NCBI RefSeq assembly: GCF_001680005.1
Contig: NC_033567.1
Coordinates: 434,001-498,000 of the forward strand
Direction of reading: 5' to 3'
DNA length: 64,000 bases
From: Plasmodium coatneyi
Taxonomy: Eukaryota; Apicomplexa; Aconoidasida; Haemosporida; Plasmodiidae
The position numbers were made by a program, and so were the translations under genes. This document shows positions 1 to 12,200 of the stretch, piece by piece (the stretch's first letter is position 1; each line of letters starts with the position of its first letter). Below the pieces are notes generated by a model that worked only from the letters and a program-made list of their open reading frames with translations, was not told where the DNA came from and searched no databases.

Positions 1-464
1 CTGGACGAATACCAATAATCGAACTGGTTAAATTTACGTCCTAACTTTTTATTTTTGTAAATATCTTTAATATTTTCATATTCCTTTAATATATTTTTAT
101 CGTACTTAAAGTACTTTTGCTCAGGATCCAATTTGCTTAACTTTTCTGTTATCATTATGTAGGCACTATTTTTTTTTTTTAATTTCTGATTTATCTCATT
201 TCTTATTCTTCCCTTTCGTATTCTTCTTTCGAGGGAGTTTTTATATTTGTACTTAAACTTTTTGGTCATAAATAATTTAGATCCCTGCTTAAAACTACTC
301 TGTGGGGTTAAAAAGGGGAACACTCTTTTACATCCCTTTTGCTGCAAGACCTTTTCTACGACCTGCTTTGCGCCACATGTAAGCAAAAAGGTTTTGTCGC
401 TTTTTTTCATAAGTTGGGTGAAAATGATAAGCACAATGTTAAATGTAATGAGTAGAAATCTCAT
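1..464 (-). CDS. N-terminal part of an unrecognised secreted or apicoplast-type protein (runs off the window)
   Basis: An open frame starts at the ATG complementary to 462-464 and stays open to position 1, giving 154 visible codons. The first 17 or so residues (MRFLLITFNIVLIIFTQL) form a hydrophobic signal-peptide-like segment. A basic Lys/Arg-rich stretch with few acidic residues follows, up to about residue 105, which is the usual make-up of an apicoplast transit peptide. The last visible part (about residues 105-154) has a more globular composition ending FDYWYSS. A run of 12 A's (coding strand) is crossed in frame as Lys codons. I do not recognise the family. Secretion or apicoplast import is inferred from composition only. 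The C-terminus, and any introns, lie to the left of the window. Confidence 0.6.
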   Translation of the reverse strand, partial: MRFLLITFNIVLIIFTQLMKKSDKTFLLTCGAKQVVEKVLQQKGCKRVFPFLTPQSSFKQGSKLFMTKKFKYKYKNSLERRIRKGRIRNEINQKLKKKNSAYIMITEKLSKLDPEQKYFKYDKNILKEYENIKDIYKNKKLGRKFNQFDYWYSS

Positions 465-1722
465 TCTAACGTCGCTGAATGTTCATTTTTTTCCTTTTTG
501 CCTCCTTTTGTTGACTCCTTTGATCTTATGCGGTCCTGGTCTCACTGGGAGGCACAAAAAATGGAAGCAGTTACATACGCGATGATGTACATCGATGCGT
601 ACACATGCGAGTGTGTGCTTCCCGGTAGTAAAATGTCCCTGTTCATGTTCGCCCCTGCTTAATTTCCTGCTGCTCTGAAGAGAAGGTGCTGCTGTTGAGT
701 CCCCTTCTGCGTAAAAATAACTTTGTCTAAATAACACCTCTTCCGCATTTCTTCGCATGTTTTTATCGTAGGAAAATATTTGCTTCCCCCCCTTTGGCCC
801 TCCCACTGGGGTGATTAAACAGGGAGCGGCAGAGCAAGGGTGCACAGAGGAATGTGACAAAAAAGAGAACGATATGGTACGAGAAAGGGAAAACAAACAG
901 GATGTTCTCTTCAGCCCATCATATTTACGCACACCCTTGTTAATATTCCACGCAGGGAACCTATCCTATTATTAACCCCAGACATGCAGTACGCTCTAAG
1001 GCGAAAAAACACGAGTACACATTTCAGCAGCTGCAAAGTACTATCTCATCAGTAGGTCACGCTGGCACATATTCGGAAAGGGTGGGAGGGTTCTCTTCTC
1101 TGCGAAATTTTATTCTCTTATAAGAATTCACGTGGCGGTATGTGCCGCGCCAAAGTAACACTGCCTAATTTTGTCAATAAACGAGTTCTCACGTTTTCAA
1201 AGCGCATTAGCAGTGTTCTCCAGATACGCGGCGATGTGCTTCTTCATACAAAAAAGTAAAAAATATAAAAATAAACAATAAATTGTAACCCTCTGTGAAA
1301 CGCAAAAAGGGGGCTTGCAAATGCGAGAAATATATTCACTCAACACGTGCACGAATTGCCGCTTGTTCCCTACACGCAAGTCAAAATTGTGCATTCGGTG
1401 TGACAAACCCGTTCGCTATTGAACGATGTAAAAAAAAGCGGAAAAAAAAAACAGAAAATTCCAGCGACAGGAAAAGCAATAAAAGAATGGTAATAGCAAT
1501 CCGCATATGCTACCTCCGCATGGTCTGCACATCTGCCTACCCAACTGCACGCACGCACCCCAGGAGATAATCCACCAACCGAGGGAGCCACTAACACTGC
1601 GCCCAAATATCTACCAAGCATACCAGCTAAAATGGGAAAAATTAGCAGCGTGGTCCCTTTTTACACCCATAATAAAAGTACCCAAAAAAAATGAAAACAC
1701 AAATAAGGAGAAAAAAGGAAAA
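465..1722. other. Divergent intergenic spacer between the left-edge gene and the AP2-like gene
   Basis: The flanking genes point away from each other, so this spacer should hold both promoters. Open frames of 60-150 codons occur on both strands (for example 483-932 minus), but they begin at non-ATG codons, overlap one another and have no recognisable domain. The frame of the AP2-like gene extends upstream to an ATG at 1507, but residues 1-72 of that extension do not resemble the rest of the protein. I see no RNA gene. Confidence 0.5.
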
Positions 1723-2730
1723 ATGACTCCCAGGTACTACTTCTATACTAAGGGGGTTACACATATCTTCTGGGGGAACCTACCATGCAGGCTTAACAGA
1801 AGGTTACTGTCAATCCAAGGAGGCCTCCTAAACAATCCCATTGGAAGCATTGCACGATTTAGAATAAAACAGACGTGTGCTAGGCAAAATGAAAGTGAAG
1901 AAAGGCAGAAAAGTTCCTCATTTGAGAATTTTCCAAACCACACTTTTATGTATCCCAAGCAAGGGGAAGGTTCCACAAATGGCATTCACCAATACAGAAG
2001 AAACAGCTGCATCGTTGGCAGCACATCCGAAGTTAGGCTAGGAGGAAGCTTATTCTCCTGCCAAGATAAGAAATATTTCAGTGGAAGAAGTGGAGGATTA
2101 AAAAGAAGGAAGAAAAGAAAAGATGAAAGAGTTATAAATACCTGTGCAGGAAAAAGGCTGGAATTTTTTTATCCCAAAAAAAAGAGAAGACAACGAATTG
2201 GGCTAATTCAAAATAGCAGAAAAAATATAGTTTACGATAATGTGTTGAAAAGGTTCCTAGTTTATTATTACAAACAAGGCATTCAAGTGTTTAGAAGTTT
2301 CAGCTGCAAGAAGAAAAGAAACTTCGAGTCAGCCAGGAACAAAGCTATAATCCTCTCAAAACAGTACAACAAAAAGTATAGCAAACAAATCGATAAGGAA
2401 AAAGGGGCTAACAAAACACCCCTTAATATCAATGACAGCAGCAATTTGAGTGCAAAATATGATCACAATGTTACAAGAAATGTAAAAATTGTTCCTGATA
2501 AAAATAAAAGTGGATATAGGGGCGTCTTTTACGACTCCTCTGAGCATGCTTACATTTGCGTCTATAACGAGGCGGGCATAAGAAAATTTCAAATTTTTAA
2601 AATTCAAAATAACGATTATTTGGAGGCGTACAATTTAGCCGTCATGTGTCGACGCTACAAGCTTTTTAAAAACTTTCAATTCGTTTCACAGCGAAATCGA
2701 ATACGCAGTGGGCGCATACATCTTAAGTGA
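1723..2730 (+). CDS. Small AP2-domain-like protein, possibly organellar
   Basis: The frame encodes 335 residues from the ATG at 1723, which sits in a good Plasmodium context (GGAAAAATG). An upstream in-frame ATG at 1507 would add 72 residues of atypical composition. The C-terminal part carries an AP2-like domain (about residues 263-320): SGYRGVFYD, then an aromatic-rich strand, KFQIFK, and the helix EAYNLAVMCRRYK. This follows the apicomplexan AP2 pattern of three strands and a helix. A second, more degenerate half-domain lies upstream (about residues 175-225: GIQVFRSFSC, then FESARNKAIILSKQ). The N-terminus is rich in Arg and aromatic residues and poor in acids, as in mitochondrial presequences. 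ApiAP2 proteins are mostly transcription factors, but some AP2-like proteins in this phylum are organellar RNA-binding proteins; the short length and presequence-like start favour that here. The function is inference. Confidence 0.68.
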   Translation: MTPRYYFYTKGVTHIFWGNLPCRLNRRLLSIQGGLLNNPIGSIARFRIKQTCARQNESEERQKSSSFENFPNHTFMYPKQGEGSTNGIHQYRRNSCIVGSTSEVRLGGSLFSCQDKKYFSGRSGGLKRRKKRKDERVINTCAGKRLEFFYPKKKRRQRIGLIQNSRKNIVYDNVLKRFLVYYYKQGIQVFRSFSCKKKRNFESARNKAIILSKQYNKKYSKQIDKEKGANKTPLNINDSSNLSAKYDHNVTRNVKIVPDKNKSGYRGVFYDSSEHAYICVYNEAGIRKFQIFKIQNNDYLEAYNLAVMCRRYKLFKNFQFVSQRNRIRSGRIHLK

Positions 2731-3207
2731 TACTCATACGCGTGGGTCTACTACCCACTCGTTGCTCATTTTCCCGTGGAGGAATGGCGCCTTTTTATCA
2801 CCCACTTTGCTAATGCACAAGGTGTGGATAAGCCTACCAGTAAACGTGACACCTTTATGTAAAACCCTTTAACTGGGGAAAGACGTAGACATGTTTTTTT
2901 TTCCCCCGTCGCTTTCTCCTTTTTTCGTTTGCCAAAATGACCATTAAAAAGAATGCTTTAAAAAAACGTTTGTTAATTATAAATCATATTTACATTTAAT
3001 GTAATAAAAAAGTCGTTCAGAATTTTTGAACGGGAGGTAGGCTAACTTGGCACGTTTTTACGTCGGTTTGGCCCATTTTCCCGCAAAATGTTAGAACGTT
3101 TATTCTTAGTAGCTCGTTGAAAATGGACCCACACAACTATACCCATGGTGTTGCGCATAAATTTACAAAACTTTCAAACATATGTTACATGGTACCAAAA
3201 GGATGGA
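2731..3207. other. Convergent spacer between the AP2-like gene and GCN1
   Basis: Both flanking genes end here, so this is expected to be 3' UTR and termination sequence. Only short open frames are present. The AT-rich part around 2940-3020 contains AATAAA-like hexamers, but no poly(A) site can be fixed from sequence alone. Confidence 0.5.
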
Positions 3208-6200
3208 CTAGTCGGAGTCCGATTTTATGCTATGCTTCTTCGCCACAAGTCGATTTACCTGTTCAAGCAGTAGATTATATTTTGTCCCTTCCAGGTTGTT
3301 TTTTAAGAAGTTCATTTTGGCTTTATGCTGACGATCGTCGTTTATTTCGAGGACGTGCTTTGCACAGCTCTCTCCCTGTAAAGAAGTGGTGAAAAATGGG
3401 TGAAATGTAATGGTGCTGGTAGGATCTGACGGGGTGCCCAAGGATAGGCACGCATATGCACATTCATATTGTTGGGGCAAAACCGAACAGGCGCAATCCC
3501 TACCAGTGACTTAAACACTTGGACCGTGTTGGACAGGGCCAAATGCAGGTTATCCAAGATGAGCAAAAAGTTGGCCTCGTTCTCCTTGTAAATGAGGGGG
3601 CAATTTTTAAAGATGTTTTTCAAGCCCTTAAAATAGTACCGGTGAATTTCCACCGAAATTACTGTCATGGGGGGCAGCTTCAAATAAGGAAGCAAACCAT
3701 ACAGGAAGGAAATGCACTCGTCATCCTGCTTGGACATATTATAAAATATCTGGTAGGAAACGTTTTGCAAACTGTTAATTTCATCCTTCAGCATATTTTC
3801 ATAGACCTGCTTAAAACACTCCGTCATATTTTCCCTCCTCAGGATGTCATAAAAATTACTTATTTCACTTATGTGTAGAACAAAATAGTAGGTGCTAAAA
3901 TCGATCTTGGCTTTTTCCGCTATAAGGATGGACTCCAAGTACTGTCTCTTATTTGGCAGGTGGAAAAATATTAGCAGCACATAAATTTTGCATGCTAAAG
4001 AAGATATGTTCCAATTGCTATGCACAAAATTTGACTTCACTGAGTTAATAATTTTGTTCAAAATATTTTTTATGTTCACCTCTGGACTGCTCAAAATGTT
4101 CGACAAAATCATAAAAATGGTTATAGACTGTTGCGGATTTGTCTGTATATTAATATTGTTCAGTAAATCATTAATGAGCAAATCCACCCTGGAGAGTTTC
4201 TTCTCCGAAATGATGTTCAAAATGTGAATAATTTGATTTTTCAATTTTTCGTTGCTCAGCGATTTTATTATACACGTTTGCAGTTGGGGAATTAGCGGTC
4301 GAATAAAATTGCTGCCTTTCCTAATTAGCACCTCGAACGTTGAGAAGATGTAAATTTTGGCTTGATCAATATATTTATTCGTTAACACTCTTATTAAAAT
4401 TCCAGATACCTTCAAAATTTGGGGATTCGACACTTCCCTATTGGTATATAAAAATATCATCCTCACGATGTCTATTGCCTTGATTTTCACATTCGGATTT
4501 GTTGACACGAGAATTACATGTGTGCACATACCTACTAACGAGGCGAATAATTTCTTGTTCATATTTAACCCTACAATTTCGTACTTCCCATCTGGCACTT
4601 GCACAAAATTTCTATCACTGCTGTATTTGTTTATAACATCCTGGAAGGTTTCCACGTAGGAGCAGTTACTATCCAGCACTTTTATCTGCTCAATTAGGTA
4701 CATATATATGATGGACGCGATTTCCAGCACCTTCTTGTTTATATCTATTAGTGCATATTTCGATATCCTACTTATGTAATTAATAATTCTATACGAGTGT
4801 AGTATATGGACCCGTTTGTTTTTTCGCAGCTTTCCCTCATTACGGCTACTATTCTGCTCTGCCACATTCGAACCATGCCCCGCTGGGGAGTCGTTATTCA
4901 GTGCAGAAATGTCCCCTTCATTTATGATATCCAACATGTACTTAAAAATGGACAGAATAATTTCCCTCACTTTTCCACTTCTCTTTGTGCTTTCGAATTT
5001 TTTCAGTTCGGCTAATTTAACTGTGTTGCATATTTTGGCGTAATTATGCATGCAGCTCAAGTTTGCGTTGCCCCCCTGCAGGTTGTTCCCATTTGGGAGC
5101 TTTTCCTCGTCCTCCAATTTTTCCAAACCAGAGTAGGACAAATCGGCCCCGCTGTCGTTTTTTCGCAGCTCCGCGAAGAGGATCTCCGTCAGTGTGTCCA
5201 CATTTCTGTCGCTTATATTTTTTAGGAAGCCTTTAAGGGATATTATAATGTCCTGTATTTTCATGTCCGTTTGGAAGGGCCCACTGTCCTGGTCATCTTC
5301 CTCCTCATATTCTTCCTCATCCGTTTCGTCCTCCGGTTCATCATCCTCCGATTCATCTTCTGCTTCTTCCCCGTCCGACTTCCCCACTTTTAACTCCTCC
5401 GTGGAAGCAGAAACATCCTTTTTTTCGCCCCCTTGGTTGTTCTCCTCCATGCTGTACGATGCAACCGCGCAGTAGTTCTTCATGTCAAAGCCGTGGCTCC
5501 TAAACTCCCTCATCCCGCGTAGAATCAAATTGATAAAAATGTGCACAAGTTTCCTAAACAGGATAGTGTAATTGCTCAACTTGGCATACGAAACGTAGGA
5601 CAAGAGCTTCATCTTCGCAGCGGTGTACGGAGGTACCAAGGCTTTATCCACAATAAGATCAATGACCAATTCTGTGTGCACATTTAGGAAAATTTTAATG
5701 CTCTTAAAACTGATATACTGTTTGGAAGTAAACTTTTTCAGGCTATTCCTATTCTCACTGGCAACCATAACGTCATTGACAAATTCGTTAATGATACCCT
5801 TCAAAACAACTTGATCAATATTTTTTAGCAACAGGGAAAGTGATTTTATTATATCTCCTGTATTTTTATGATTGGCCAATTCTTTAATCATGTGAATAAT
5901 GTTATGCACATGTGTAACAACCAAATTGTGGTACTTATTTTTGGAAAAAATTTCGCAAAATCCGAGAGAAATTCCCTTCCTGATGGAGGTACATTTTGTC
6001 GTTTTAAACTCGTTGACCATATTCTCTAATATGCTTTCCAAATTATTGGTGTCTGTCTTGAAAACTAAATCGCTCAATGCTGACGCGCTGATGACTTGCT
6101 TTGAAGTACTCCTAGAGGACAAGTTCTGCGTTATCTTCTTCAGCAGTATGGGCCACATTTCCTGTAATATTCTCTTATTCACATAATTTTTGTAAATACT

Positions 6201-9200
6201 GTAGGCGGTTTGCCTCACATTTACATTCTTATCATTTCTCATAATGCATATGAGGGACAACATAAAGTAAAACCTCTCATGCAATAAGTTCAATGTTTCT
6301 ATGTCCTTTTCTTCCTTATTAATTTCTATATTTTTTTCAATCAGTACATTGAGCAAGAGCACTGTGTCTTTCCTAATCCTCCAATAACTATTATATATCT
6401 TATTTTCGATGAACTTTAAAATGAGTGACGTGTTGTCTCTGGAGAATATGCCGATCAGCACCTTGCAAGACCTCAGGGCTATGTCCCTTATTTTCTCACT
6501 TGTATCATTAAGGCAGAGTAGCAACTTTTGCAATATTTTTTTTAAAAATCTTTCTGTATATCTCGGGGCACACTCCGGAATGTATATGAAAAAACCAATG
6601 AGTCCCTCCTTCGAGTTATCATTTTTTATAATTTTCTTATCATACACCAGGTTCCAATTTGCCAAATCGTCATCTATCTGCACGCGGTAATCATTCTCTT
6701 CGTTCTTTTCTATTAAGTACAGGCCGCTCAAATAGGTCGACTTTTTTTCAGCATTTTTGCTCAATACGTCATCGTCACTATCGCTTTCTTCCTCGGTCAG
6801 CGTGTCGTCATCGTCCTCATCGGTTTCGTCCTCCACATCCTCGTTGTCATCCTCCTCTTCGTAGTACCTTCCCCCCCTGGACGACGTACCCTCTTCGTCC
6901 GCCTCAAAATCGGCATCCTCGCTTTCGTCCGACAGGGTGTATATTTCGTCCCCGCTGCTCTGGTCATCGTGGTGGCCTTCATCGGCCTCATCATCATCCT
7001 CCTCTTCTTCATCATCATAATCCTCATTGTCGTTGTCGTCCTCCTCTGTATCACCTTCATCATCATAGTCGTTATCATCATCCCCCTCTCCAGTCGAATA
7101 TGCACCATCCTCCATGTCACTATCAACGAACTGCACCCCATCCTCGTCATCGTCGTCATCCTCCTCCTCACTGGAGAATTCCATTGCGACTTTCCCCTTT
7201 GTGACCGATTTGGAGCCTTTTCCAGCGCCTCCCTTCTTCGGTCCCTTCCTTCCCCCTTTAATCATCTTACCCTCCATTTGCTTTGCCTTCTTCCCGTGCC
7301 TATTCTTCATCTCGATGTATTTCTTCACATCGATGAGACGCACAATAGTGGATATAAAATGCTCAGCAATGGTTTCCGAACACTTGGCCAGGATGGACGA
7401 CAGGCATAAGGATACCCCACTCTTCTCTACCGACGATTCCGTATTAATGAGGATGTTAAAAATGTACTGAATGTAGTAGAGCTTCTTATTCACGTCCAAG
7501 AAGTAGCAAATATTTCCAACCGATTTGGCCGTCAAAAATCTTATCTCTGGGATTGCATCATTCAAAAGAACAATTAAAAGTTTGAAAATACTATCATAGT
7601 AAATAAGGAACAGCGACTGATCGTTCACCAGATAAATTAGGAAATATAAAATTTGCAAAGCTTTCTTCTTCAGATCCAATCGGATGTTATTTATTCCCTT
7701 TTTAATAACTGGAAATAATAGGCACAACGAAATGTTATCAATTTTGTACTGAAACGAAATGGCAGAAAAAATGTCCAAAAAGTCACACAAATGGTTATCA
7801 TTTGGGGAGTATATACATAACAAAAGCTGCCTACTGATATTCTTCATTTCCACATTTTGTATCATTTTTTCCAACTTGTTAAAAATCCTTATGCATATTT
7901 CCCTCACTTTGGAATTTGTTTCGGATACCAACTCGCATAGCAAGTTCACCAAATTAGCCAACGTCGGATTGTCCACACAGCAAACGATGTCAAATTTGGA
8001 AATGATTAAATGCAGCGTATCCAAATAGGAAACTATATCTTTATTTCTAATGCTCGAATTTTTTAAGCTAAAAATGATGAACGGTAAAATTTTCTTCAAT
8101 CCATACTGACCTAAGTCATTTAAAATTTCCTCAATGACACTTACTCCAAGGACCTTTATATTATTCACATTATCCTTGTAACATTCTAGCAACAATTTAA
8201 AGTTCTTCAAAATGTACGGCTCGAATTTTATTTTCAACACTTTGAATAAATATCCATAGATAAGGTAAAAACTCTGCCTCTTAATTATATCTTCTGAATA
8301 TATGTTGCAGTTTACTTTTCCCAAAATGTTGAACCGTTTTAGTATATGCAAGCCGTGTGCTTTTACAACACTTCCCAGAAGTAGGCAGCACCCTTTTCTC
8401 ACTTTCAAATCTTTGTGCGTTTGAACAATGGAAAATATTTTCTCTACCAATATACTTACATCGTAATTTTCCAGGTAAAGAAGTCCATCTGCGTGGGCAC
8501 TACAACTAAGGGGGTTACTACTACTATTAATTTTGTTGTTTCCTTTGTCCCCCTTGTTCTTCTTCTTTCCTTTTTTTCCTCCTCCTGGTTGCGTCTCACT
8601 TTCGCCTTCCTTTCCTTCACCAGATGGAGCTACATTTCCACCCTTTTTGTCACCATTTAATGCTACCGTGGTTGCTCCGCCTTTTTCCCCCTTAGGAGTG
8701 CTGTGTACCTTCCCGTCGATGTAAAAGGTGACTGTTTTTTTCTTATTCGCACTGTTCATCCGGCTATTTAGTGACCTTGTCATATTTTGGTTCATCTGAT
8801 CCAGTTCGTCAAGTTCCTCATCTTCCTCCTCATCATCGAAGTCTTCCTTATCACTTTTTAAATTTTCGATAAATTTAGGGATTATGCTGCTTATCTCTAT
8901 CTGGGTAAAATTATCCGTGTCTTTGTGTAAAATCTGTTCTATCAGCTTGTTTAGCAGCTCAAGGGATTCCTTTTTCAAGTTAGCTCCTAAGCACCCATAG
9001 AACATCACAACGACCAAGTCGACCACGCTTTTGTTGTTGCTCTTTTTGTTGTCACGATATTTGTTCAGTACTTTGTAAATTCTCTGGAAGGCTTCTTCTA
9101 ATTCTTTATTTCCATTATTCGAGTTGCCCCTACTATTAACCTCCGTCGATGATGCAGACCCGTCTGAGGAGTAATACTTAAAATCGTCATCCTCCTGTGA

Positions 9201-12200
9201 ATAGTTTTCCTCCTCTGATTCGCCCAATTGGTGTTTTCCACTTGGGGACTTCTTCTTCCCCTTGGCGTTTTTGCTCGTTCCACTCTTTGGACCTTTTTTG
9301 CTCCCCTTCTTTTTGCTCGCCTTCCTTTTACTCATAAGCAAATACTCATTATACGAGTTAATCACCGATGAACCGCACGTAAGGACAAACTCCTTAACCT
9401 TCGAAATGTCCCCTTTTTCTTCTAAACATAAACCTAGCAGAAAATTTAAAATAAATTCTACATCGTCGATGAGGATGACAAAATGTTCCTTAGTCAGCTC
9501 CTCCATCGTTTTCAATATTCCAATTTTTCCCAACTCCTTAAAGGTTATATATTTGGATGTTAGTTGTAGGAGTAGTTCCTTCGTTTTTTTCCTATCCGTT
9601 GATGCCACAATGGCTTTACAGACCATATTTTGAAAATCGCAGCACTCATTTTGTAACAAATCTATTAGCTTAAACTGATCCGACACGGGAGCAATTCCCA
9701 AGGTACGAATTATTTCCTCGCAGCACTTGTGCGTTTCCTCGTTGTAATCATTCAGGAAAATATTCACATATAGGTGTATAAATTCGCTGTTAAAAATTGT
9801 GTGCAATGAGTTTTTTTCCCCCTTGGTATCTTCATCTTTCACAAATTTGTACAACGATTTAATGATAACGTTCCTACGTTTTTCATTCTCCGTTATGCAA
9901 AGTTCGAGGAGCGCCTTTACATTTTTTTCACTTAGCAAATACGAATTGAAGTTATCAAGGAAGGACTCCAACTCTATATCCAGATCGGGATACTTTTCAA
10001 ACGAAATTTGTAAACACTTGAGCGCATCTTCATCATTAATTTTCGTCTTTGAGTGAAGGAGAATATCCAGCGTCTTCAAAATATTCAAAGTTGCGTCTTT
10101 GTCATTTATTATGTTAATACTGTGCAGCACTATGGGGAATAAAAATAACGTCAGTACGTAGGAAATCTTTTCATTCATATTGAAGGAGCTGAAAATGATG
10201 ACTGCTGATTCATCTGCCTTGTTGTATTTACTTATTTTGTACAAACATCTTGTAATCTTATTTTTGCAGGTTAGCAATTTTGTGCTTATCATGTTCTGAA
10301 TTATTCTATCCAAATAGGCCTGTGAATATCTGCTAGTTAAGTCGTTCTTCAAAAAAGCCATAATTTTTTTAATAAACAGATTTATATACTTCGTGTCGTA
10401 AATATTATCAATGTAACTCATTTTTTTAATACACTGGAGGATATATTTATTTCGTTCCACTATTCCGTGTACCCTTATCCTTATCTCGTTTTGCTTCTTT
10501 ATTTCTTCCATTTCTATGTCTTCCTTCGTTAGCTCTTTGCTTTTATTTCCCTTTTTATCTTTCGTTGGGCTTGTACTACTATTAGCGGCCGCCTTTTTAC
10601 TCTTGTTCAGTTCTTCCTTCATGATCATTTCCGCAGTTTCTTCATCATACATGGAGAATAAATGTTTATTCCTCTTCAAATTTTTGCTTTCAACAACGAC
10701 GGTTGGCTGATACACATTCTTGTCCACGTAGAGCGAGTTAAACGGACATTTGCAAATTTCAATTTCGTCCTCTTTCACATTTTCTATGCTACTATCATCT
10801 AGCATTTCGATCAGTTTGCACGTAAAAGCAGTTAGCTTTCTCCTAACTTCAGGATCGTGTAAGGTTACCAAGTTTCGTCCATCATTCGCTTCCTCTGAAT
10901 ATTTATTTGCACAGTTGGACTCATCACCAAGTGCGAATTTTACCTTTTTGTTTTTTCTCTTCTTCTCTTTATCTAGTTCATCTCCCAAATTTGCGCTATC
11001 TGCCCGATTTGCCAAAATTGACACATTTGCTTCCCCCACGAGACTACCTTTCGCAACTTTCCTTTTCTCCCATGGTGGTAAAATTTCCCAAATGTAAAAT
11101 ACCTCGATCAAATGTAAGCACACACTCTTGTGCAACTCACTGTTGTAGTAATCGGAACCTTTCACGATAAAAGCTATAATCGCATCTAGGTTCACGTGGC
11201 TCAATATTCTGCCACATATATACCTCTTCATTCTTCTCCTACTTATGGAGCTCCTCAAGTTTTTGTAAAATATGCACGGGTGGCAAAAGCATAGCAACAG
11301 GAGGAAATAGCAATTTTTCCTTTCCGTCGGGTCCAATTCAATCTTCGCCACATAAGACAATAGGATGAATAGAAAGCGCCTCAAAACGTACCCATTATCG
11401 CATTTAAATCTCGGACCACTGTTCCAATACAGGTAGAGGTACACATAGAACGAGTGCAGAATCACTTGATACACCTCCTTCTGCATGAGCAAAATGTCCA
11501 GCAGCATGTCAAAGTCGTCCACATAACTTTGATACTCACAATTCTCTTCGTTAATAATTCCTCCCCTTTTTAAACTCAACAAATAGGTGTGGAATTTTTT
11601 CTCATTCTTTTTTCTGTACTCTGTTTTGTCGAATTTTTTTTCTTCCAGGTAGCGCAACATACACAGCACGGTGAGAAGGGTCAACATATGCATATTGTCC
11701 CTCTTATTTTGGGGGCTACTTCCTTTCATTCCTTCCTTTTTACTTTCGTGTGGCACATTTGCAGGAGCCTTTTTCTTCTTTTCCTCCTCGATGTTCGTGT
11801 TCTTCTCCCCCAGTAACACGGGCAATACGTGCGTCTTGGCCAACTGGTCAAAGTAAATAAAAGTGGAAAAATCTTTCATCATCTCGTTTACATACTCTGA
11901 TAGGGTTTTCTTATCCTCTTGCAGAAGGAAGTGCAGAAGCAGCACAAGCGAATAAAGATAAAAGAAGAATTTGTTCGGGGGAATTTTCTTCAACTCAATT
12001 ATATCATACAGGTAGAAAAGCTCACTTTGGTTGTACAAACTTTTCCCCAAAATTTCGTTAATGTGGTTGTTGATGGTAACCCCGCAGGAGGCATGTTTAC
12101 TCTTTATGCATAGAAGCAAGAATAAGTTGACCCCGTAAATATATTTTAAAATCTGCTTTGTTAAGCAAAAGTTTAAGTGGGCCTTAAATGTGGAAAGCAG

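Noticed and set aside
483..932. 149-codon minus-strand frame next to the left-edge gene
   Set aside because: It begins at GTG, ends 19 bp before the start codon of the left-edge gene in another frame, and has no domain or coherent composition.
1507..1722. Upstream in-frame ATG for the AP2-like gene
   Set aside because: The added 72 residues (rich in Pro, His and Leu) are unlike the rest of the protein, and the ATG at 1723 has a better context. It remains possible.
6659..7204. Long Arg/His/Pro-rich plus-strand frame across the GCN1 acidic tract
   Set aside because: It is the antisense shadow of Asp/Glu triplet repeats, which read as His/Arg/Pro or Ser-rich frames on the other strand.
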